Part shown: positions 38,157 to 48,593 of the stretch, in pieces
How positions within the stretch are numbered: the first letter of the stretch is position 1
Layout: every line of letters begins with the position of its first letter
NCBI GenBank assembly: GCA_911728455.2
Contig: OU452222.1
Coordinates: 10,509,575 to 10,573,574, forward strand
Reading direction: 5' to 3'
Length of the DNA: 64,000 nt
Source: Marthasterias glacialis
Lineage: Eukaryota; Echinodermata; Asteroidea; Forcipulatida; Asteriidae
Position numbers and translations under genes: made by a program
Notes under the pieces: model-generated
Database searches by the model: none
What the model was told of the DNA's origin: nothing
The model's input: only the letters and a program-made list of their open reading frames with translations

Positions 38157-39029
38157 TCTGGTATTGTCAGGAAACCCCATGGCTTATGTACTGTGGACTT
38201 GGTGCCATGTCACACAGGGCAATTTTTACTGGCAAGTTGGAGGCAACCAACTGCACCGCATGCAAAAGAATGGGTAGCAGAGGAATTGTTAAATTACAAT
38301 GTCTTACAATCCTCAAGAAAATCAGGTGAAAATTGAAACGTGAACGCTTTTTCTTCTTGGAGATTGCCTGGAACTGGGTGCCGGAACATTGCCTCATGTG
38401 ACACGGCCATTAGTCTCCACAGCCTGCTGTGGAATTTTGTGGCACGGGCGTGTTAGGCAGGAGAGCATGCTGATAGTAATAGGGTTTGAATTGCATTATG
38501 TGGCTAGAGCTTGAGGCAGATTGTGATTTGTTGTCAGATTTTGAAATTGCTTTGAGCAGCTATCTTGACGGAAACTTAAGTCTTGGTACACTCTGAAATA
38601 GTCAGCAGTTGAAAGAAAGTAATTTATGGCAAGATTTAAATAATTTACACTTCATGAAACTTCTTTAAGTCAAACGACAAAATGGATAAAATTAACATTT
38701 CTGAACATCGTTTTTATATATATTCATGGCGCATGCACAAAATCTTTTAGTGTTCTCTTTCTGGTTTTTTTTTACATTTAAATTAAATATTTGTTTATCG
38801 AACTATAAATAATGTTCATGGGTTTCCCCTAACTTATGCTCCTAAACATGTACATAAAATTATCTACAAAGTGAATTTAAAGAGCACCCACAACACCCAG
38901 CAACTCTTTTACTTTATAACGTACAACTTCCACTTGCAAAAGTAACTAGTCCCACTTGGCAGAGGTGGCATTCCTTTTGGGATAATAATAAATATATAAT
39001 ACTCAGTTCTTATACAGCGCCTCATCACT

Positions 39030-39395
39030 TAAAGCGCTCAGTATTTTTTCTGCAAGGTATGTGGAGTTAAGTATGAGACCTGTTCCTTTTCATAGCACCA
39101 TGCAATGGATTACAAGGTGCTGTGGCGCAATCTGCAGCCGATCAGACCAGGAACACCACGGCGAACCCCTTCTCTTTGCGCTAAGTGCACTGGGTTCTTT
39201 TACGTGCATTACACAACACACGGGACCTACGGCTTTACGTCCCAGACGAAGGAGGCAGCAATAATGGTTAAGTGTCTTGCTTTTACAGGACACAAGTGTC
39301 ACGACTGGGACTCGGACCCCCACAATCTGCTGATCAGAAACACCAGAGCTTGAGTCCAGTGTTAAAATCTGCTCGACTACGACACGATCTGAAAC
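39030..39395 (-). mobile_element. tRNA-derived SINE family D, copy 1
   Basis: The minus strand has a tRNA-like head (GACTCAAGCTCTGGTGTTTC then GGGGTCCGAGTCCC, box-B-like). A body with TGACACTTGTGTCC, CGTGTGTTGTGTAATG and AAAGAACCCAGTGCACTTA follows. Homologous copies at 49150-49445 and 55770-56045 have the same orientation. Confidence 0.65.
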
Positions 39396-39934
39396 TCTGA
39401 TCATCAAGCAATCTTAGTTTTGAAACTCAGCCTTTTCCAAACCTAGACTTACACCTTAAGCTCCATTAACAATTTTGAAGCAGTGTGCATTTAACATAAC
39501 GAAGCCTGGAGCTCGAGCCGAGGTTTGGAAAAGGTCCTGGGTTCAAAATAAGGATTGCTTGATGAACCCAGTGAGAGTACTAATGCATGAAGTGATCACA
39601 AAACTCGGAATACCGCCTCTTCCCGGTGGGGTGGGACTAGTTCTTTTTCCCAGTGGAAGTTGAATGTTACAAATGAAAGAGTTGCTTTCATGTACTTCTT
39701 AGAAGTACTGTGTACAATACATGTACATGTCCACAGGTATAAATAAAGCACTGGACATTGGTGAGGGGACACCACTCAAGATTACAATTTAACTTTATGA
39801 CATCATTGGTTTTTGAAATGAGCTTTGAATTGGAGCAGGCTTACAGATCTTATCAAAGTCCAAATATTTTGGGTGTCGGGTTACCATACAGTGGAGAATT
39901 AATAAAATAACATGACATTTTTAAAAGTCTATAA

Positions 39935-40242
39935 TAGACCGTGCAACCTGTGACATCACATGTTTACAAAAGAGCTACGGAGCCTGGACTTCCTGCAGGC
40001 ATGATTTGTACAAGGCTCAATTGAGGAAAACATTACCTGTATGGGAAGTTTTTTAACAACTTTCAGTTTGATGAAAGTGGTCACGTGTTGAGCTGTTAGT
40101 TTTACAATTCTTGATTCTGTTTGGTACGTATGATGCAAAATAACAAAAATGACCAGACTGTTATTATATCTTGCCTGCCAAGAAACGCCCTGGATTGTAC
40201 AAGGTCACTCATTTTGTAAACAATGTGAACACGGTTACTGTA
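39935..40242 (+). mobile_element. MITE family A, copy 3
   Basis: Starts TAGACCGTGCAACCTGTGAC then ATCACATGTTTACAAAAGAG. Ends near CATTTTGTAAACAATG and GAACACGGTTACTGTA. It shares GCCTGGACTTCCTGCAGGCA and CCTGGATTGTACAAGGTCAC with the other copies. Confidence 0.75.
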
Positions 40243-41099
40243 TTATTATTGAACTAAAAATCAACACTGCAAAGGTCTATTGGTGCTTTGTTGTTCCTGA
40301 ACAATGCAGTGCGTTGAAATGAGTTCTTGATTGACCCGTGCCCCACTCTAAAACGTACACAGTGTAGAAAGAACTATATAAAAATGTTCTGCCCACCTTG
40401 GAGGCACACTCCATCCTACATTGTACCTTTTGCCAGTTGTTAACTACTTTTAGATGCTGCCGGGAATCTTCCATTTTTTCCCGTCCAACCTGATAGGATC
40501 AATTTTTCAGAATTGCCGGAATCATTTCTTTATGTGAGCATCGCTGGCACAAAGAAACCTTGACCTGACAAAGCCAAGAGAATAAAGATTCTCTTTATAG
40601 CACCGGGATTTTGTTTTCTATATCGAGAAAATGTCAAATACATGCACCGTGAATTGCAAAACCTTGGCCATGGCCTACGGCCGAGGATTGGTACTAAATC
40701 CGGAACCAAGGGTGGATTCCTGGTTCACTCTGACTTACCTCTATTGAGCCGAAATACAATGAATAAACAGTGGTGGAAGCCTCTCGATGTCTCGTCATCC
40801 TCTTCTTGGAACAAAAGGGCAACCTTTGTTCTGGGACTCTGATTTTACACAAAGGTGTGACTTAACGTTGCCTGTTTGCTGGCTCAGACAATATTTGCAT
40901 GTAAATGCACGACATCCGGCATCTACTGGTTAAAGTACAAGCTGGTAAAAGGTGACAATTTTTATGTAACACTGAAGTGTTCAGGATAATTGCAACAAGA
41001 TAGCACCTTAAAAAAAAAATAAAACATGTATTTAAATACATCTTCTAAACGAGACAAATTTAAAACTTTTCAGAAATAACCATTAAAAACTTCATCTTG

Positions 41100-42461
41100 T
41101 TAAATGCCGGTTACAGCTCCACTGAAATTGAGTTCTTCCTGTTCAAACAGTACCTGCTGTATCTTAAATTTGCACAGCGCTTTCTCCCTTGCGCCGAACT
41201 TTTTCAGAGTGGCCGCAATCATCTTACCAAAGAGTTCGTCTTCGTCTTCATTGGTGTCCACTCTCGGTCGGGCATGAGTGAGGCTTTCCAGAATGGCCAT
41301 CTCTACGATGTCCATTCTTTTAGATTTCTTGGCTCGTGGGGAGTCTTCTGAGGAAGAGGAGGCACCGCCCAAGAGATCCTTGGAGGATGCTGAAACGTTT
41401 TGACTTACATGTATGGCTGTTGGTACACTGCTCCCAGATGCTCCCTCACTGCATAGAGCTCTATGCTCATTGTCAACCTCAAATTCCAGCATGTCGTCGT
41501 TGCTGAAAAATGCATGTTATCAAAAATTTCACTGTAAGCGTTGAAGAATTTGGCTAAATGCCATTTTAAATCTGTAAAATGATCTCCAGTCAAACTCTTG
41601 TCACCAACTTCCAATTTTGCAGACATGTAGTACTTGTACATGTATGCAAAACACCAGGCATGGAATATAATCTTTGAGAGGGCAAGGCCATTTTCATTTT
41701 TGCAAAGGGTGGGCCTACTTTCATTGGAAAAAAACAAGTTTATGGGAAACTTCTGAAGGGGCACCAAGGCCAAAACAAGGATCCCAGAGAACAGACCATC
41801 AGACAGAACACGTAGCCCCTATGGCCTCCGTGTGTTCCAGGCTTGAAACAATGAAGCACAAAGTTTATAACTCAGGATACTCACATTGACTCAATAATCA
41901 AACAAAAATCTTAGAAACGCTTTGTTTGATTTAGGGATCGTCCAAACAAATGAACTACACATTATAATTCTGAACAGCTCCTATCGAATCTAGCTAAAAA
42001 AAAAAATTGCAAAATTGTTGGAATAGGGCCATGTAATTTACTCTAACAAAGTCAAACACTCACGAGTTATCTGTCAGATCCATTTCTGCTACTTCTTTGT
42101 GCCTGATGTGTTCTTCAAGGAATGACATGGAATCATAGTGTGGCCAATTTGTGCGCTTTTCAGCACTGTCGCCTCCTTTTGTCTTTCTGTATTCGTTTTT
42201 CTTCACTTTGACATATGCATCTCGTAGTTTTCTCCATTTCTGCTTGCACTCTTTCCAATCCATTTCGCAGGTTGTCCCGATCGCCTTCCACGTTGTCAAG
42301 GCTTTGTCCATATCCCGATATTCCTTGAGCTTTTTATTGTACAAGTTTGGAAACTGGCGCACACATTCAATAAACTTTTTGTCCTCTTCTTTGACTTTGG
42401 TGTTCATCGTGGCAGCAATTGCGTTAACACGCTCATTCACCTCAGGGATAACAAGTGACAA
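41100..42461 (-). CDS. MADF-BESS DNA-binding protein, two exons, 5' end uncertain
   Basis: The exon running down to 42064 joins exon 41100-41502 through a GT-AG intron (donor GTGAGT), in phase: DLTDN-S-NDDMLEFE. From the first in-frame ATG (42405-42407) the product is 248 residues. Residues about 8-105 form a MADF (Myb/SANT-like) domain with TWKAIG, WKECKQKWRKLRDAY and WPHYDSMSFLEEH. Residues 170-177, PRAKKSKR, look like a nuclear localisation signal. Residues about 200-237, DELFGKMIAATLKKF then KFKIQQVLFEQE, form a BESS protein-interaction motif. Family members are nuclear sequence-specific regulators, and related Myb/MADF proteins serve as accessory factors of PIF/Harbinger transposons. The frame stays open to 42461 and an AG lies just beyond, so an upstream exon is likely. 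It sits about 880 bp downstream of a Merlin transposase on the same strand. Confidence 0.85.
41655..41790 (+). repeat. Dispersed repeat (family E) fragment
   Basis: Blocks GAGAGGGCAAGGCCATTTTC, ACTTTCATTGGAAAA and GGGGCACCAAGGCCAAAACA recur at 53445-53585 (inverted), 63850-64000 and more loosely at 37120-37230. The 3' end of this family resembles the unit of the 43-bp minisatellite. It lies in the intron of the MADF-BESS gene. Confidence 0.6.
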
Positions 42462-43341
42462 CTGGACTGGATAAGCTTACACTAAAAGAGCACAAATGTA
42501 CAAAAAATTGTCATAAATGCACACCACTTTCTTGAACCATGCTTAAACTTTGAAGTCGAGTGAGTCAAACTTTAGTCCAGTGAGTTCAACTAGAAGATTT
42601 GTTGCAGCTTGCTCTGCACAAGTCGTCGTCACTTTAACTTTCCTTTTCATCAACTTTCCCCATGGCACAGTCGAGGAAGGGGCTAAAATGCCGTATCCGG
42701 CTGCCACTCTTTATCTCCTTACCTATCTAGAAGGGTTGAAGAATATGTCCAGCTAGGAACAGGCCGTTTGAACAATTTTAAAGGGTTGAAAACGTGAAAA
42801 AAATCGTGAGATGGAAGTAAATGCTGTTTTTTGTTCATTTGCCTGTGTGTGTGCAAATAACTACAATAATTTTAGTCGGTCATCGTTCATACGCAGTGGA
42901 GAAGTAGATTGGCCCCTTCTTTTCTAAAATAGGTAAACTGAGATGATGTTTAGGAGGGAAGTTGACATGGCATTTAAAACGAACTTAAAACCGGATGTGC
43001 ATTTTGTTACGCAGGTTCAAATGCTTTGTAATTTAATGTCCGTATATTAGAATATAAATTGTTCTTGTCTTTTAACAACGATACTAAAGTTAAGAACGCT
43101 CTTAAACAGCTGATCTGTGACTACTAATTTGCGGTCATGGAGGATTTCTTTCTGGAAGGGAAAGGAAGACCACCATTTGTAAGGTGGAATGTTGATTATG
43201 AAAAAAGTGTATTCAAAATTTAGGCTGCTAGTTGTTTGTTAGTTATTATTGTATCTTTTGATTTATTGGCTGGCTTTCTGTAGACATGTACAGAGCCTTG
43301 GTTTGAGCAATCACAAAGAATGGTCGGGGACGTTGCGTAAG
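42462..43341. other. Spacer between MADF-BESS and the Merlin transposase
   Basis: No confident feature. On the minus strand at about 42550-42660 a 35-codon frame starts MKRKVKVTTTCAEQ and could be a 5' exon of the MADF gene, but no good donor follows. A minus-strand AATAAA at 43262-43267 lies 75 bp past the transposase stop. Confidence 0.4.
43262..43267 (-). terminator. Candidate polyadenylation signal of the Merlin gene
   Basis: AATAAA on the minus strand (TTTATT on plus), 75 bp downstream of the stop codon at 43342-43344. Confidence 0.4.
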
Positions 43342-44280
43342 TCAAAAACGCTTTGGTGGTTTGTACAACAGCAAGATGTCATTGAGGATTTGCAGGAAAG
43401 GGTCTTTCCCCGCATTTTGATGGCGCCACATGTACTCTGCCAGCCTGAAACCAAAGCCGTCGGTAGAGCTGGTAGTGTGGGTGCTAGGCAGACTCCTTTT
43501 GATCTGCCACCACTGGTACTCAATATTTTGGGTGTGAGCGCCAGTGGTGGGATCAACGAAGTTCAAGGAGTGATTCACCGTGAGATGTGTGAAATTCTCT
43601 TGACTGAGGCAATCATATGACTTCCAACAGTCGGATATGATTGTGGATCCAGCGGCAACGTATTCCTTAATTAAAGGAATAAGTGTCGCTGAATCCCGCT
43701 TAGGAACCTCAATCATGAAAATTTCTTTCGTCTCACGGCAAATGCCACCTAACACCCACTTACCCTCGATCAAACGACCTTGGTTATACCTTCTCCTGCC
43801 AAATTTTGATTCATCGATCTCGACGGTTTTCCCGGGGCCGCCGATCCCTTTACTGCCCTTCTCCTGAACGACACGAAGACAAACTTCACGGCAAAAAGTG
43901 AACCAATCCACGACAGAGTGAGAACTTGTACCCACACCTTCGTGGACACTATTGGCCTCACTTATTGCCGTGCCGGTTGACGATTGTGCCGCCCAACTGT
44001 AGGTCAGCTTCAGGATCTTCCTCAGTGACATCTTGCTGTTGCTAAACCAGCTGCCCTGACGGATGCTACAACAGCGGGCCCGCTTCCGGCACCGCCAATT
44101 GTTACACCGCCATGTGTACCCGTCGCCTCGGTCCGCTTTCACGGCCCAAGACAGCGGGTGACGGCAGTATTTACAATCTGCGGCGTTGGCGATAAGGCCA
44201 CGTTCCTTGCAGAACGCTATCGTAGAATCCGTCGTTGCAATGGTCTCCAGAACTTTCTCGAGATTCCAATGCAGTGCCAT
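43342..44280 (-). CDS. Merlin/IS1016-type (ISXO2-like) DDE transposase, uninterrupted
   Basis: One exon from ATG 44278-44280 to TGA 43342-43344 encodes 312 residues, the usual size for Merlin transposases, with no internal stop. The N-terminus has a zinc-ribbon-like set of cysteines, C36, C39, C59 and C64 (CKYC and WRCNNWRC), followed by RQGSWFSNSKMSLRKIL. The ISXO2-like catalytic core follows: VEIDESKFGRRRYNQG with D156, WVLGGICRETKEIF, TIISDCWKSY with D217, then LTVNHSLNFVDPTTGAHTQN with E254. All three acidic residues of the DDE triad are present. Such enzymes cut and paste DNA between terminal inverted repeats with 8-9 bp target duplications. I found no matching inverted repeats within about 1 kb on either side. 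It may be a copy with lost ends, or a domesticated gene. An in-frame TTG lies 30 nt upstream. Confidence 0.9.
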   Translation of the reverse strand: MALHWNLEKVLETIATTDSTIAFCKERGLIANAADCKYCRHPLSWAVKADRGDGYTWRCNNWRCRKRARCCSIRQGSWFSNSKMSLRKILKLTYSWAAQSSTGTAISEANSVHEGVGTSSHSVVDWFTFCREVCLRVVQEKGSKGIGGPGKTVEIDESKFGRRRYNQGRLIEGKWVLGGICRETKEIFMIEVPKRDSATLIPLIKEYVAAGSTIISDCWKSYDCLSQENFTHLTVNHSLNFVDPTTGAHTQNIEYQWWQIKRSLPSTHTTSSTDGFGFRLAEYMWRHQNAGKDPFLQILNDILLLYKPPKRF

Positions 44281-46137
44281 GTTTTCCTTTGCATGTGCTG
44301 ATGGCCACAATACAGCTTCTTTATATATCCCAGAAGAACAATGCGAGACTTTCTAAATGAGCTTACCCAGGACCGATACTAATGGAATCATCCAATCCAT
44401 AATGTTCCTTTCACGCAACTCATGTGTAAAAAAACTGTAATGCATGTTTTCATTCGTAATGTTAAGAATATTCATGACGTCATTATGCAAATTGTAGGAC
44501 AATAACAGTTCATTTGATTATTCCTAATTGTTCATAAACTTACATATTCATTATGACCCAGTAAGTACATTGCTTTATATGATTGTGTAGTAACCAATGC
44601 TAAGTCGCTCGATTCCTCCCAGCAAATAAAGATACAGGCAGAAACATGGAGAATGGTGAGAGAGGACACCAAAAGGTGGGGGGCATGAGGGGAGAGGTTA
44701 TTGGGGGAAAGCGTGTTCGTTTTTTTGTTCACCGATTTTAGAATTTTGGGGGTAACCCACTGTTTGTAAATCGGGGCAGGGCCCCCTATGAAATCTGTTC
44801 ACTTCTGCAGTGCTGCTACAGTGCTAGTACTACTGTGCTACACCCTTCCCATGACTGTCGATTGGCCAGGTCCTCAGCTGTACATTGATACAAAAAAAAA
44901 GAAAAATACGTACAAAAAGTGGCAGTCGGTTGCGGAAACATTTCCGAGGAAGTAAATGCATAAAAAACTAACGTTAAAGGACTTTAAATTCACGGGTTCA
45001 CTGTACTGCAGAACACAACGCACTACTCACGAGTTTGTTTTGCACTTCCCTTCCCCGCAGCAGTTGTCGTGGTGGATCCAACCAAACCAAAATGGCAATG
45101 CCAATGATGTAAAATTACGTAGTAAGCTCTTTCACGGACTCAGAACAAACTCAAACTCTGTTGCCACTGGCTCCTAACGGAGGGTTTCGCTGACAACAAA
45201 TTTATGCAAGCGACATCACGTCTCGTCAACGTTACTGGCGGCGATGTTTTCGAGCAGTTGCCGCAATGGATTCGGAGGCCATGTTTTTTTTATATTTTGG
45301 TTGTTTTGTGGAAGAGAATATTACCCCCTCTCGTGGTGTGTTCTGACCAACTTGGAGGGGGAGGGGCGATTTTTAGTAGGGCATTAGTGTTTGTATCATG
45401 ACAGATTGGGCAATACAACATTATTTTGTAAACCTTGATTGGTTGAAATTAATTGATGGGCAGGCTGAATAAAGGAGATTAAATCAAGCTGGCCTAGTAG
45501 ATTATCTGAAAATCAGTATCATGAATTCAGTTTGTAATAAACCCGACTGCACCTGGGAAAAAGTTGGTAACTAACTAAAGCCATGGACTTTTTGGGAGAA
45601 ACAATCATACCCTAATGATTTCCCACACAAAGTGAAAACAAGGGGCATAAAGACACCGTAGAGTGCAACACAAAGGGCATTAATCCAAAATGTTGCAGTT
45701 ATGATGCGTAACGGCTCTCACGCAACTGTACTGCTCTCGTGAGACAACTGGCTCCCTGACTACTGCTGCCCCATTTGCAAAAGCGGAAGTCTCGCAGGAG
45801 CAGAAACATCGCATGAACCTCAGTCTTGCATGAGTATAGTCACTTGAGAGCTGTTATGCTATAACCACGACAAACATTTAACAACTTGTCCACATGTCCC
45901 CCCCCCCTTGCAGATAGACTAGACAATTTATTATTTTTTTAAGTGATTTTTACAGATGATGTTGTTTCCAAAAAACAAACAAAAACACAGAAATAACTTT
46001 TGCATGTACCATGAAAATTGTTTCCAGTATTGCTGCTGTTAATGTGAAGTTATGCCTGGTCCCGACGAACCCTCATTGTTGACAAAAACAAAAACTTACT
46101 AGTTTCAATCTGAAAGCTCACTGATTAAAAAGCTCAT

Positions 46138-46287
46138 CAATAGACTGTGTAAGTCTTGCGCGTATTCGAACATAAGGGTCAGTTAATGCGCGTGATTTTG
46201 TTTCCTTTACATGTTACAGCAATATGTGTGGGACCAAAATGGTCCCCAAAATATTCGAATAGGCGCGAGATTTACACAGTCTATTAC
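46138..46287. mobile_element. MITE with AATAGACTGTGTAA ends
   Basis: Left AATAGACTGTGTAAGTCTTG then CGCGTATTCGAA; right TTCGAATAGGCGCG then AGATTTACACAGTCTATT. Arms are about 32 bp, total about 150 bp. Confidence 0.8.
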
Positions 46288-47597
46288 CATGTCAATATCA
46301 CAACTTATCAAACAAGACAACTCAGAATACATTCCATTTAGAAAAGAGACTTTTAATTTTGAAAAGCGACGATCCTTTACTACCCACAGCCAGCACAAGG
46401 TAAAGCTCACTAAATTGAAATACACACTAAGAATAAATAAGAACAACTAGCAACAACTATCATCCTTTAAATTTATTTCGATGAAAAGCAAAACAATGAT
46501 TCATAATCTATGTTATTATTTAGGGATTTCAAAATACAGTCGTACTGCTATTGTTTTTAAATAAAAAAGTGGACCTCATAAAATTAATTAATTTGGCATA
46601 ATTTCGTGCGTTGTAATACCTTATCAAACATCATAATAATAATGCAAGTACTAATAATACCCAGTGCCACTGATTACATTCAGAATGAAGATCAAAAAAG
46701 TAAAAGAGTTGTCGTTATTTCTTGATGAAATATAATGTTGACATGAAATACAATTTCACACCAACTTATAATACCATGTCTACTCTTTTCTACAAAATAC
46801 AATATGTCTAAAATCTACATCAAATTTATCAAATAATAGGAACGTGAAACAATACACAGAAATAATAATGAATGTGACGGAATTTCATTTTGATTTGTGT
46901 TGTCACCAATAAATGTACTCTTTCCGACAACGATGATGTACATGCATAAAATAACCACAGAGCGACATGATGTATGTATATAGAGGTTTCACGTGACGTC
47001 ACCGAGACCTTTTTCTGATGCGTGCACTAACAGACGCTGGAAATCATTCAGCAGACGACGCGCCAGTCACTGAGTTTGTACATGGCTGGACCAAACATGG
47101 CTGCGAAATAAACTTTTCCCGGGGTCATGCGACCTCTCTTTATCATACCTGCAGCTTTGTAATGAACCTTATGCATTGTTGTCATCACGCCACCATCTTA
47201 GAGGTAAAACGATGATGAAACAAAGAAATACCCACATCTACGTATGCAGTGCACAGGATGGGCCAGTGGGCAACCTTCTTATGACCTATAGGCGAGGGCG
47301 CCCTACTCAAATGATGTCATGTGCACAAGGTCTATTGCAATAAAAGAGGAAATGTCCAACTACATTTTAACTTTGTACAGTTCCTATGGCACTATTTCTT
47401 ACGGACCAGAGAGGAAATCAGCTGATCAACTCAAGAAGTTGCATGCATGATGTATACTGACTAGAGCAGCAAACTGCTCTACTTTTGAAGCCATTTGGGA
47501 GCATCCCTGTTTGTGTGGAAACCTATCATAAAAGCTTGACATTTTGTATGGCTGTTGGAGGACTATTTGCATACCAGTGCTTTTATTCTTCTCTGCA

Positions 47598-47725
47598 TAT
47601 TATCCTGTTGGTAAGTGATGATGTTTTGGAGCTGGAAGTGCAAATGTTCATGTACATTGTATGTATACCATTCGTTTACACTGCACTTCCGGCTCCAAAA
47701 CATCATCACTTACCAACAGAATAGA
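47598..47725. mobile_element. MITE with about 41-bp perfect-looking TIRs
   Basis: Left CCTGTTGGTAAGTGATGATG then TTTTGGAGCTGGAAGTGCA; right TGCACTTCCGGCTCCAAAA then CATCATCACTTACCAACAG. Only about 40 bp separates the arms. One mismatch was seen in the arms, so the insertion is young or the arms are kept alike. Confidence 0.85.
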
Positions 47726-48401
47726 ATCTACAAATTGATCGCATAAAAACCAGTGTAAGGGTTTCGCACGCGTAGCACTAATCTGCATATGCAAATGTGT
47801 CTGTTTCAAATACAGAGCTTTTTCGTAATGCTCTATGCTTTCAAACATGAATGCAAGTTCCACAGATATTAAGTCATTCGTCATGACAGTCACGCACAAG
47901 CCTCAAACATGTACGTCTGCGTCCAGGACACTTCAAAAAATGTTTGCATGTGGTATCAAGAGTTAGCACTAAAGTCAATACATATAGCTCTATTGTAATA
48001 ACTTTAAAATGACACACATGTGCAAATGGTTATATATGTTGGACGTGATCGGTCCATCTGCGTGATTGGTTGATCATGACACTTTATCAGTCGATCCCAC
48101 TGCCACCAGTGAAACCCTTTCAAAAGGTAAGTAAAGTCCCAGATATCCTTCAGAATTGACCGATTGCCCAACGTGATTGACCGATGATGCAGATTGACCG
48201 TTCAATATATAATATACATTAATTTTTCAAAACAAATCTACCTGCTGATAAAGTTTCAGGACTGTCTACTCATTTTGTGCAAGTTCACAGACACATGTAC
48301 AGGGTCAATGTGACAGAATTCACCCAAACAACCCCAAACACTGCACACAATAAATAAAAATTGTTCCCGCCGTTTTTTTTTTTTAAAGCCAGCCCACAGT
48401 G

Positions 48402-48407
48402 TTTATT
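48402..48407 (-). terminator. Candidate NECAB polyadenylation signal
   Basis: AATAAA on the minus strand (TTTATT on plus) about 190 bp past the NECAB stop at 48594-48596. Confidence 0.45.
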
Positions 48408-48593
48408 CAAATATGTTTTTTCATCCCTGCTTTATCCAAAATACAGTGCATAAAAATCGTTGCATACTTTGTAATGTATTTTAACTTGACCATGCATTAT
48501 CGCCACCCACTCAAACACGTGCACTGTCACGGGCAATGGCTGACTAGCACAACAATAAGTAAATTTACTTATTTCTTGTGAAGTTGAGTGACG

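Larger units (their letters stand above)
34410..41099. other. Spacer upstream of VPS35, repeats only
   Basis: No coding exon was recognised. The first 200 bp should hold the VPS35 promoter and 5' UTR; a CCAAT pentamer is at 34432-34436, with no TATA box near the start. The rest carries family B fragments (35600-35700, 36830-36858), family C (36253-36659, 36880-37001), a TAGACC MITE (37247-37422), a CpG-rich palindrome (37975-38156), a SINE (39030-39395) and MITE family A (39935-40242). A short ATG frame ending before a GT at about 40425 (from 40474) was judged chance. Confidence 0.6.
44281..48593. other. Spacer between Merlin and the NECAB 3' end
   Basis: No coding gene was recognised. The minus strand at about 45270-45225 has an ATG frame MASESIAATARKHRR followed by GTAACG in a CpG-richer stretch. 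It could be a first exon, but nothing supports a partner. Two palindromic MITEs lie at 46138-46287 and 47598-47725. A C run is at 45899-45907. Confidence 0.5.

Noticed and set aside
40277-40474. ATG frame (MEDSRQHLKVVNNWQK) followed by a GT donor on the minus strand
   Set aside because: VPS35 already has its start codon at 34407-34409, no further exon partner is visible, and the stretch adjoins a MITE.
43249-43620. 123-codon plus-strand frame
   Set aside because: It is antisense to the Merlin transposase and explained by it.
45225-45275. Possible minus-strand first exon MASESIAATARKHRR
   Set aside because: The donor-like GTAACG does not give the phase needed for the MADF-BESS exon, and there is no other candidate partner.
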